Positions 8,612 to 15,304 of a DNA stretch of 15,626 nucleotides are shown here, in pieces. The DNA comes from Verrucomicrobiota bacterium (lineage in GTDB: Bacteria > Verrucomicrobiota > Verrucomicrobiia > Chthoniobacterales > UBA10450), in contig QHOR01000061.1 in assembly GCA_003219395.1 (NCBI GenBank), positions 1 to 15,626 of the forward strand, written 5' to 3'. How positions within the stretch are numbered: position 1 is the stretch's first letter; the number at the start of each line of letters is the position of its first letter. Position numbers and translations under genes: made by a program. Under the pieces are notes generated by a model. That model did not search any database. It was not told the origin of the DNA and saw only the letters and a list, made by a program, of their open reading frames with translations.

Positions 8612-9397
8612 TCAACGTCGTGTCAGGCTTACGGTAAAAAACGCGGCGCAGAAGCGCGGAAAACGGCGACTCATGGCGAGGTCCACCGAGAAGAATCGGC
8701 GATAAATAGAATGAGGAATGGGCAGTGTGCGCGAGATTCCTCCCGTAGCCATGTAGGATAGCGAGCTGAATGGCTGGGTCGAAAGCGTCGTAATATCGAA
8801 GTTTTCCTTCAAGCGTTCCAGCCATTCGCGCCGCCGAAAAAATATCAGCCATGGTAACGCAATATTCGCAGATGCCAGGGGACCGCGTACCTTCTCCAGC
8901 TCGGGTTCCGCGATGCAAAAGTCGATCGGTTCATGATGCAGATACTTAAAGATGGGAGTCGACAACAATGAGAAAAAAGGCTCTGTGGCAATCACTTTGC
9001 CGCCTGATTTCAATTTGCTCGCAGCACAGTTAAGAAATGCAATTGGGCTTTTCAGATGATGTAACACGTTCGTAAGCGTGATCACGTCAATGCTGTTGTC
9101 TTTAATTGCATCCAGCTTGTTGATGTCGTGGCAGTCCAACACAAAGTCGAGATAGTCAAGCTCCAGCACGTCGCTTGTTATGACATTTGGAAGGAATCGT
9201 TTCAGGGGCGAGGTGCCACTTCCTACTTCGAGTATTGACAGAGCGGACGCATTGGAAAAGTCTCTGAATTGGTCGCGGTACAGCTCGCGATACCAAAATA
9301 GAAGATTTTTGTTGGAACTTAGCCGCTTACGGTTGCGCAATGTTGCGGCGCGATCATTCGCTTCCTGGCTTTGCAACACCGTCGACACATTGCTCAT
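8612..9397 (-). CDS. Class I SAM-dependent methyltransferase, 261 aa
   Basis: SILEVGSGTSPLKRFLP (54-70) is the SAM-binding motif I, with the variant GSGTS in place of GCGTG. IDVITLTNVLHHL (103-115) is motif IV and KLKSGGKVIATEPF (128-141) the motif around the fifth strand. The second half (about 145-261) is rich in aromatic and basic residues and probably forms a substrate cap. It is most like Methyltransf_11-type enzymes that methylate small molecules; a sugar of this pathway is the likely substrate (inference). It is the last gene of the four-gene minus-strand operon. Its ATG overlaps the stop of the upstream methyltransferase as ATGA (9394-9397), so translation is probably coupled. No ribosome-binding motif of its own is visible. 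Confidence 0.85.
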   Translation of the reverse strand: MSNVSTVLQSQEANDRAATLRNRKRLSSNKNLLFWYRELYRDQFRDFSNASALSILEVGSGTSPLKRFLPNVITSDVLELDYLDFVLDCHDINKLDAIKDNSIDVITLTNVLHHLKSPIAFLNCAASKLKSGGKVIATEPFFSLLSTPIFKYLHHEPIDFCIAEPELEKVRGPLASANIALPWLIFFRRREWLERLKENFDITTLSTQPFSSLSYMATGGISRTLPIPHSIYRRFFSVDLAMSRRFPRFCAAFFTVSLTRR

Positions 9398-10158
9398 TTT
9401 ATCGCACGGATGTAAAGCGAGCCTGCAAATTCCGAGATGAAAGGGACGCTTTCGAGGAATAGGCCAAGCGCGTTCATGCGATCAATCATCGCAACCGGCG
9501 TTTTTGGATGGAGAAAATCGAACGGATCGATTCGCACATCGCGATAGCCAGTTTCTTGGAGCAGCCGTCGAAGGGACCATCGAAAAAATGCTGTTTCATC
9601 AGGCGAGTCGCCAAGCTTGCGTTTAAGCCAGGGAACGTTCTTTTGGAGGGCGATCTGAGGGTTCAACATATTCGGCTCTGTAAAATAGATCGTGCCACCC
9701 GGCTTTAGCACGCGGTACATGCCCGGTAACGCTTCTTTGATCTCGAGGTGATGCAAAACCGAACTACCCACGACAGAGTCAAAGCTATTTTCAGAATAGC
9801 TCAGTGCATAGGCATTCTGGATTTGGTAGTGAATATTCGGCGCGGAACGGTTGGTACTGGCAATCTCCAGAAGCTCTGGTGAGACATCAATTGCAACAAC
9901 CTCAGCTCCTGAGCGCGACAGCTCCCAGGTAAAAGTGCCGGTGCCGCATCCCAACTCGAGCACAGTCATTCCGGGTTGGAGATGGCTGCTGAGCATTTTT
10001 ACTCGCCGAGCCCACCGAAGTTTTCCTGCTGGACTTTCCCAATTCCAAATCTCCCCTGCCCCGTGTTGTGCGAGAAAGCGGCCATGTTGAATTTCTTTAG
10101 CAATACGCTTTTGCACCAGAAAATATTGAGCCGGATGCGACCTCCGAAAACAATCCAA
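9394..10158 (-). CDS. Class I SAM-dependent methyltransferase (Methyltransf_11 type), 254 aa
   Basis: Motif I is a textbook VLELGCGTGTF (66-76), with the ribose-binding acid at D91 in VVAIDVSPELLEIA. FDSVVGSSVLHHLEI (126-140) and YRVLKPGGTIYFTEPN (148-163) complete the fold. The N-terminal segment HGAGEIWNWESPAGKLRWARR (from about 32) is a conserved-looking lead-in. The C-terminal half probably caps the active site. The substrate is unknown; an O- or N-methylation of a sugar in this locus fits. The start at 10158 is a TTG without an obvious ribosome-binding motif. The frame is open upstream back into the end of the preceding gene, with no ATG or GTG there, so TTG is the best visible choice. 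It lies 38 bp downstream of the fusion gene and overlaps the next methyltransferase by 4 bp. Confidence 0.87.
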   Translation of the reverse strand: MDCFRRSHPAQYFLVQKRIAKEIQHGRFLAQHGAGEIWNWESPAGKLRWARRVKMLSSHLQPGMTVLELGCGTGTFTWELSRSGAEVVAIDVSPELLEIASTNRSAPNIHYQIQNAYALSYSENSFDSVVGSSVLHHLEIKEALPGMYRVLKPGGTIYFTEPNMLNPQIALQKNVPWLKRKLGDSPDETAFFRWSLRRLLQETGYRDVRIDPFDFLHPKTPVAMIDRMNALGLFLESVPFISEFAGSLYIRAIK

Positions 10159-10196
10159 TGTTTGGCCGGCAACGCGAAGACCTGATCGGCGCCCAG

Positions 10197-11762
10197 TTAA
10201 TAACCCAGCTTCAGCCTAAGAAAACCATGCCAGCACATCCTTAACATGACGAGTCCGTTTCGAAAAACCTTGGTCATCTTTGTCGAACCATAGATGCGTT
10301 CCTGATAATGAACAGGTAAGTCCAGAATCTTAAGATTGAGTTTCGCGGCGCCAAATAAGAGTTCGTAGTCTCCCCAACGATCCTCCGTTCCCCAACTTCC
10401 CAGCATGGGCCTGATTCGCTCCCAATCGCGTCTCCAGAGAACCTTCGTGCCGCACAAGGTGTCCTTTACCCTTTGACCGAGGAGATAAGTAAAAGCGACG
10501 CTGAAAAATTTGTTTCCCAGCATATTCGGCCCGTTCATTGCTCCTTTTGGAACTGGATAGACTAGTCGCGATCCGTTGACAAACTCCGCCTGTCCCGAAG
10601 CGATAACGTCGATGAAGTAAGGCAGCTCTTCTGGAATTGTCGTCAGGTCAGCATCGAGAATCACCAAGACATCGCCTTTCGCTGCATCGAAACCGGTCCA
10701 CACGTTTCGCGACTTACAAACTCCCGGCCCACGCTCAAGCCGAATATCCTTTTGCGGATAGCACGACTGCACTCGCCGCACTTCCTCGCCGGTACCGTCG
10801 GTCGATCGATCGTCACAGAAAATGATCTCTGTCCGGCCCGCAAGAGGCGGAATTCGGCGAACCGCATCCTCAACGTTTCCTTTTTCGTTTTTACACGGAA
10901 TGACGACTGATACGGTAAGGTCTTCCAATGCGACGGGCGGCGGAACCATTCGCGCAACGACGACTTGCGTCATACAGAGCTTGCTCAGAAATGGCAGACG
11001 AGCGCAAAGGCGATTCAAAAAGCCGGACAACAGGGGCAAATACTTGGGCAAAAGAACGATTCGATGCGTCTCGAGAACTTCAAAACCAGCCAGCTTCAAC
11101 AAATTGCGAATGTCAGCGGTCGAAAGCCAGTTCTGTTCGGTACGCGGAACCTTCATCCCGGTCCATTCCGCAAATGTAACGAGTGGTTCCCAAAGGTGAT
11201 TGTATGTTGTTATCAACACCCGAGTATGTCGCCGGCATAACGGTTTCAGATTCCTAAACGCTTGAAGCACGTCCACCGTGTCGCCAATATCATTGAAGAG
11301 AATGCAGTCGAACGTCTCGTCCGGGCTGAACGCCTGTCGGAACTCGTCTTTGTCTGGAAAAGCGACTGCAAAACTGAGGTAAGGATTGTGTTGACTCTCG
11401 ATCTCCACTATCTCGGCGCAGATGTCGACGCCTTGGCCCTGGCTAGGTCTGACCGCAGCCAAGGTGTTGCCGATGTCACACCGGACCGATAGCACCTTTT
11501 TCTGAGGCTCGACCAGGAACTGAAGAAGACGACCTAGTAACTTGTAATAATAACTGTTGTGCTTAATCCAGCTCTCGCGCCGAGGGGCGATCCTTGCCAG
11601 ATGATCCCGGGTGCGCTTGCGCCTTTGTTCCAGCGCCGCCGTTCCCCATTTCTCCGAGCCCGGCGCGCATTGCTCTGGAGAAGCGTGTTCGTCAGCTTCT
11701 TGGCGTAACTGCGAATCTGCCTTCGCCCAGCTCACAGCGGAGTCTTGTGCAATCTCCTTCAA
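10197..11762 (-). CDS. Fusion of a degenerate class I methyltransferase domain and a family-2 glycosyltransferase
   Basis: 521 residues in two parts. Residues about 65-272 have a class I methyltransferase layout: VDICAEIVEI (112-121), FDCILFNDIGD (151-161), YNHLWEPL (187-194), NWLSTADIRNLLKLAGFEV (211-229). The SAM-binding motif reads VLSVRCDIGNTLAAV (90-104), where an acidic residue and GxGxG glycines are expected, so catalysis is doubtful. Residues about 282-521 are a GT2 domain of the polyprenyl-phosphate type: VSVVIPCKNE (284-293), CDDRSTDGT (316-324), LDADL (369-373) with the metal-binding DxD, and a C-terminal LPVHYQERIYGSTKM (482-496). This two-domain order is known in other bacteria. 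The start is a TTG at 11762 overlapping the upstream stop (TTGA), with AGAGG about 10 bases before it. An in-frame GTG eight codons later is an alternative. The GT2 part probably forms a lipid-linked sugar donor. Confidence 0.9.
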   Translation of the reverse strand: MKEIAQDSAVSWAKADSQLRQEADEHASPEQCAPGSEKWGTAALEQRRKRTRDHLARIAPRRESWIKHNSYYYKLLGRLLQFLVEPQKKVLSVRCDIGNTLAAVRPSQGQGVDICAEIVEIESQHNPYLSFAVAFPDKDEFRQAFSPDETFDCILFNDIGDTVDVLQAFRNLKPLCRRHTRVLITTYNHLWEPLVTFAEWTGMKVPRTEQNWLSTADIRNLLKLAGFEVLETHRIVLLPKYLPLLSGFLNRLCARLPFLSKLCMTQVVVARMVPPPVALEDLTVSVVIPCKNEKGNVEDAVRRIPPLAGRTEIIFCDDRSTDGTGEEVRRVQSCYPQKDIRLERGPGVCKSRNVWTGFDAAKGDVLVILDADLTTIPEELPYFIDVIASGQAEFVNGSRLVYPVPKGAMNGPNMLGNKFFSVAFTYLLGQRVKDTLCGTKVLWRRDWERIRPMLGSWGTEDRWGDYELLFGAAKLNLKILDLPVHYQERIYGSTKMTKVFRNGLVMLRMCWHGFLRLKLGY

Positions 11763-12457
11763 TGCCGGCCTGCCTCTAGATTGTATTTAAAAATGGCGTA
11801 AATCGCCCTGACGCCATCTTTCCAGTTGACCTTCTTTCCTTCCGCATAAGTCCGGCCGTTGTACGAGATTCCCACTTCGTACATTCTACAGCCTTTACGG
11901 GCAAGCTTGGCGATAATTTCGGGTTCAACACCAAAACCATCTTCTTCTATCTCAATCGATTTAATGACAGGGGCATGGAACGCTTTGTAGCCCGTTTCCA
12001 TGTCCGTCAGGTTAATATTGGTGAACATGTTGGAGAGCATGGTCAAAAACTTGTTGCCGACCATATGCCAGAAAAAAAGGACGCGATGTGGCCGTGCGCC
12101 CAGGAATCGGGAACCAAAAACAGCGTCCGCTTTGCCTGACATGAGCGGCTCCAGCAGTGCCGGATAATCCGCGGGATCATACTCCAAGTCTGCATCCTGA
12201 ACCAGGATGATATCGCCGGTCGCAGCTGCGAAGCCGCTGCGCAGCGCCGCTCCCTTCCCACGATTCATCGGATGATAAATAATCCGATCAACAACTTGCG
12301 AAAGCCTCTCCTGAAGCACAGTCTTAGTCCCATCCTGCGAGCAATCATCAACTACAATGATCTCTTTGCACTCAAGCGGGGAATTGCAAACTGCCTCAAC
12401 AATTTTCTCAATCGTGCTCTTTTCATTATAACAGGGGATGACGATTGAGACTTTCAT
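11759..12457 (-). CDS. Family-2 glycosyltransferase, DPM1-like polyprenyl-phosphate sugar synthase
   Basis: A compact 232-residue GT-A enzyme without a membrane tail. IPCYNEKSTI (7-16) and VVDDCSQDGT (35-44) bind the nucleotide. QDADLEYDP (87-95) holds the DxD metal site. GSRFLG (115-120), TDMETGYKAF (151-160) and GVEPEI (176-181) match the DPM1/polyprenyl-phosphate glycosyltransferase subgroup. GRTYAEGKKVNWKDG (201-215) is its usual C-terminal motif. It should transfer a hexose from a nucleotide sugar to polyprenyl phosphate on the cytoplasmic face, supplying donors for the GT-C-type membrane proteins around it (inference). It is the first gene of the four-gene minus-strand operon and is coupled to the fusion gene by a 4-bp overlap at 11759-11762. 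The ATG at 12457 has no clear ribosome-binding motif. Confidence 0.93.
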   Translation of the reverse strand: MKVSIVIPCYNEKSTIEKIVEAVCNSPLECKEIIVVDDCSQDGTKTVLQERLSQVVDRIIYHPMNRGKGAALRSGFAAATGDIILVQDADLEYDPADYPALLEPLMSGKADAVFGSRFLGARPHRVLFFWHMVGNKFLTMLSNMFTNINLTDMETGYKAFHAPVIKSIEIEEDGFGVEPEIIAKLARKGCRMYEVGISYNGRTYAEGKKVNWKDGVRAIYAIFKYNLEAGRH

Positions 12458-12620
12458 TTTCTAACGCACACTATGGGGTTTCTCGCTTACACAAAGAATT
12501 ATGGTCCGCAACCTACAAGAGGTGTGCAGTGTAAATTATCACGTTCTTTCGCAGGCCCGAACGCACCAAAAAGTCCAAGCCCTTGCGCCCTGTGAACGGT
12601 GAGGAGGCCGGGCGGTGCAC

Positions 12621-12650
12621 ATTATATTCATAAATGTTTACAGGGGGCAG
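12621..12650 (-). promoter_or_regulatory. Candidate promoter for the GT2 operon
   Basis: The minus strand holds a perfect TATAAT (12626-12621) within the 260-bp divergent gap, about 165 bases upstream of the GT2 start. The -35 region at 17-18 bp spacing (CTGCCC/TGCCCC around 12644-12650) is poor, so this rests on the -10 match alone. The rest of the gap (12458-12717) shows no ORF, RNA gene or repeat that I can support. Confidence 0.25.
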
Positions 12651-12717
12651 CGCACGAGAGACCTGTTTGTCAGCAACTGCAATAACTTGCTAGCGCGTAA
12701 GATGTTCTTTTAGGCCG

Positions 12718-14502
12718 ATGAATACGTTCAACGCAACAGCAAATCGAGCCGTCCAGCTATGCGCCGGTTGCCTCGGAGCGGTCTTCCTGTTTTCCGGTGT
12801 GGCTTATCTCTGTCTGGGTCACTGGCCGGTGACTCACCATGATTTCTGGCGGATTTATGACGTGTGCTTGAACCATAGTTGGTTGGAAAGCGCGTTGAGG
12901 AAACACAATGGCCACTCGCTGTTCTTCCCTAGCTTGATTTGGCTGGCGGACCTTCGCTTTTTCCACGGTAACCAGCAAGTGGTCTTTTATGTCGGACTCA
13001 TACTACTTGTCATCGCAACAGGGCTACTGCTTATCCCGGTGTGGCGCGATAACACGGTAGATTTCACGGCGAAGATAATCGCTACTCTTGTTGTAATTGT
13101 GGGAAATTTTTGGATGGGCCGAGCGCATATCACTGCATCTGGAGGTTTCAATTGCAATGCTTCTCTCATGATGACGGGAGCGGAAGTTTCCTTTATTTGC
13201 CTGCCATTCATGCATCCACACTCAGCGCGGTTTTGGCCTGCTACATTTGCTGTAATTGCCGGTGGATTTGTGGCCTCCTTTAGCTTTGGCGTGGGTTTGG
13301 CAACCTGGCCGGTGCTACTTCTTTTGGCTTGGTCGCTTCGTTTGCCATGGCGCAGCTTTGTGCTGATAACCGTCGCTGCCGTCGCCGCTGCCATCGTCTT
13401 CCTTTTGCTGCCTCCTCATGTCCGAGGCCCTGCAGGCTTGCGTACCCTCGGCATTTCTGTCGCAACACCCACGCTCGAGCTCTCGTATTTGTGTTGGCTG
13501 TTGAGCGCCCCAATTTTTAACGCGGCATTTTATTGGCGTGTGCCAGGTTCTACCGGAATCCTTCCCTCATTCTTCGCGCTAATGTTTGGCATGGTCGCGC
13601 TAGTGGTCGCCGGGCGTGAAATTGTTTGCACAGTAATCCGCCGCGATCTCGCTAGGAGTACTCTTGGACTTATTGGGTTAGCGTTAATTGCTTTTAACCT
13701 CACTGCGATGGCACTTATCGTCTTTGGTCGATCGGACCACTTTGGTACGATGCCCTTCGAACTCTTCGCCCCGCGTTATTTTTTCCATAGCACCCTCTTC
13801 TGGATGGGTCTGCTCCTGGTGGCGATTCAGCGTGGTGGATCGACGTCGTGGGTGCGGTGGCCAGTTTACCTTCTTGTTCTCGCTGTTTCGCTTTTAGCTC
13901 TTCCATCCCACTACAAGGACGGTATCCGTTGGAGACAGGTCAAAGACCGGGCAGAGGCTGCTGCGACTAGCCTGGTCAATGGGGTTCGAGATGACCAACA
14001 AACACGTATCCTATCTCCCGCGGAAGGTATGGACTGGATTTATCGTGTGGCCGAGCAATTGAAACAAAGCCGTTTAGACATGTTCGCAGAGGGTCTGCAG
14101 GATTGGATTGGCCTTACCGAATCAACTTTATTCAACGGGCGACATAGGCCGGAAGGACTGAGAGGTAGGTGCCGGATTACCGGCACAGTTCCCTCCGACC
14201 ATGGTGAACCGGCCGCACGAATCGCTGGCGTGGCATGGACGAAGAGAAAGACAGTTCCGAAGAACCTGGTCATTATTAATCCCGCTGGAATCGTTTGCGG
14301 AGTCGCCCGTGCGTCGGCGAATCCTTCATTCACGAACCGGATATTCTATCTTAACAAATTTGCAAGAAACATGGGGTTTCTTGGATACATAAGGAATTAC
14401 GATCCGACACTGCAATACACGATTCGTAGCGCGGACGGCGGAGCGCTTTCAGACGAAAAAATTCTGGTGCCGCCCGCAAGTAGTCCTCCCGACTCCCAGT
14501 GA
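12718..14502 (+). CDS. Large polytopic membrane protein of unknown family
   Basis: 594 residues. About ten hydrophobic segments occupy residues 13-390 and a soluble tail of about 200 residues follows (from about 400). After TM1 the first loop has THHDFWRIYDVCLNHSW (39-55) and RKHNGHSLFFPSL (61-73), an acid- and His-rich loop in the position where GT-C enzymes hold catalytic residues. Other marked segments are ITASGGFNCNASLMMTGAE (136-154) and FAPRYFFHSTLFWMGLLLV (352-370). I do not recognise a named family. Topology, first loop and context suggest a GT-C-like glycosyltransferase or a polymerase/ligase-type protein. The C-terminal tail, probably periplasmic, has paired Cys-poor strands and no motif I know. 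The ATG at 12718 lacks a ribosome-binding motif. It is alone on its strand and ends 22 bp from the convergent methyltransferase. Confidence 0.8.
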   Translation: MNTFNATANRAVQLCAGCLGAVFLFSGVAYLCLGHWPVTHHDFWRIYDVCLNHSWLESALRKHNGHSLFFPSLIWLADLRFFHGNQQVVFYVGLILLVIATGLLLIPVWRDNTVDFTAKIIATLVVIVGNFWMGRAHITASGGFNCNASLMMTGAEVSFICLPFMHPHSARFWPATFAVIAGGFVASFSFGVGLATWPVLLLLAWSLRLPWRSFVLITVAAVAAAIVFLLLPPHVRGPAGLRTLGISVATPTLELSYLCWLLSAPIFNAAFYWRVPGSTGILPSFFALMFGMVALVVAGREIVCTVIRRDLARSTLGLIGLALIAFNLTAMALIVFGRSDHFGTMPFELFAPRYFFHSTLFWMGLLLVAIQRGGSTSWVRWPVYLLVLAVSLLALPSHYKDGIRWRQVKDRAEAAATSLVNGVRDDQQTRILSPAEGMDWIYRVAEQLKQSRLDMFAEGLQDWIGLTESTLFNGRHRPEGLRGRCRITGTVPSDHGEPAARIAGVAWTKRKTVPKNLVIINPAGIVCGVARASANPSFTNRIFYLNKFARNMGFLGYIRNYDPTLQYTIRSADGGALSDEKILVPPASSPPDSQ

Positions 14503-14524
14503 AAATTTTGTTCTGATCCTCAGG

Positions 14525-15304
14525 CTACGTTTTCCGAGCCACTGCCAGCAGTGAAGTGCCGATGGGTAGCCGCCAGCGACGTCGAATCGCAGCGCTCTCC
14601 CAACGAAGAATGAGCTTAAGCAATTCATTGACGACCGGCACGATCGTCAATTCATTCCCAGCCTTTACGACGGCGTCCTCTCGACCGATCTCACGCCCGC
14701 GACCACTCGCGCGCCGGACGAGCCAAAGGATCGGAAACAAGCCCATCATGAATTCCGTTACGTATTCTACCTCGAACTCGCTGTCTCGGAGAACCTGTTC
14801 CAGCTGCGTGGCTGTGTAACGGCGATAATGACGAGATGCAACGTCAAAATAACTCCAAAGCGACATATGAGCAGGAACTGTGAGGATCAGCGTCCCCCCA
14901 GGTTTTAAAATTCGATTTATTCCGCGCAAAACCGCTCGGTCGTCCGCCAGGTGTTCTAATACATCAAATGTTCCAACCACATCAGCTTCGCCGACGATGG
15001 TCGGTTCGTTAAGGTCGCCTACGACAACGGGGCACAAAGCCGTTTTTTCAGCGAACGCGACGGCTTCGGGAAATACATCGATCCCACTTACGTTACCTTG
15101 CTCGCATACTCGAACCATTTCACGGAGAACCATACCAGTCCCGCAACCCGCTTCGACAAAACGATAGCCGGGCCGAAGTCCGCTAACGACCTGCCTCGCG
15201 ATACAAGTTATGATTCGACTCCGCGCGTAAAACCAGAAATGTTTCTCTTCGACAGCCGCGATTTTCGCAAAAAATCGCGGATCGTAGCTAGCCGTCTCTG
15301 TCAT
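14525..15304 (-). CDS. Class I SAM-dependent methyltransferase (Methyltransf_23 type), 259 aa
   Basis: YRFVEAGCGTGMVLREM (47-63) is motif I, D76 in VSGIDVFPEAV the ribose-binding acid, and GTFDVLEHLADD (111-122) motif IV. ILKPGGTLILTVPAHMSLWS (132-151) followed by DVASRHYRRYT (154-164) is the common signature of polysaccharide-locus Methyltransf_23 enzymes. The N-terminal EEKHFWFYARSR (19-30) is also typical. The C-terminal quarter has one hydrophobic stretch (185-197) and many Arg, which may associate with the membrane. Its ATG overlaps the stop of the upstream transaminase as ATGA (15301-15304). Coupled synthesis suggests it may methylate the amino sugar made by that enzyme, but this is inference; an O-methyl target is equally possible. 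Confidence 0.9.
   Translation of the reverse strand: MTETASYDPRFFAKIAAVEEKHFWFYARSRIITCIARQVVSGLRPGYRFVEAGCGTGMVLREMVRVCEQGNVSGIDVFPEAVAFAEKTALCPVVVGDLNEPTIVGEADVVGTFDVLEHLADDRAVLRGINRILKPGGTLILTVPAHMSLWSYFDVASRHYRRYTATQLEQVLRDSEFEVEYVTEFMMGLFPILWLVRRASGRGREIGREDAVVKAGNELTIVPVVNELLKLILRWESAAIRRRWRLPIGTSLLAVARKT

Noticed and set aside
8571..8918. Minus-strand 115-aa ORF overlapping the end of the 8612-9397 methyltransferase
   Set aside because: A frame-shifted shadow of the methyltransferase, whose own frame is intact to its stop.
10637..11492. Several plus-strand ORFs of 60-125 aa opposite the fusion gene
   Set aside because: Antisense shadows of a continuous two-domain protein with conserved motifs throughout; their sequences are Arg/Ser-rich and of low complexity.
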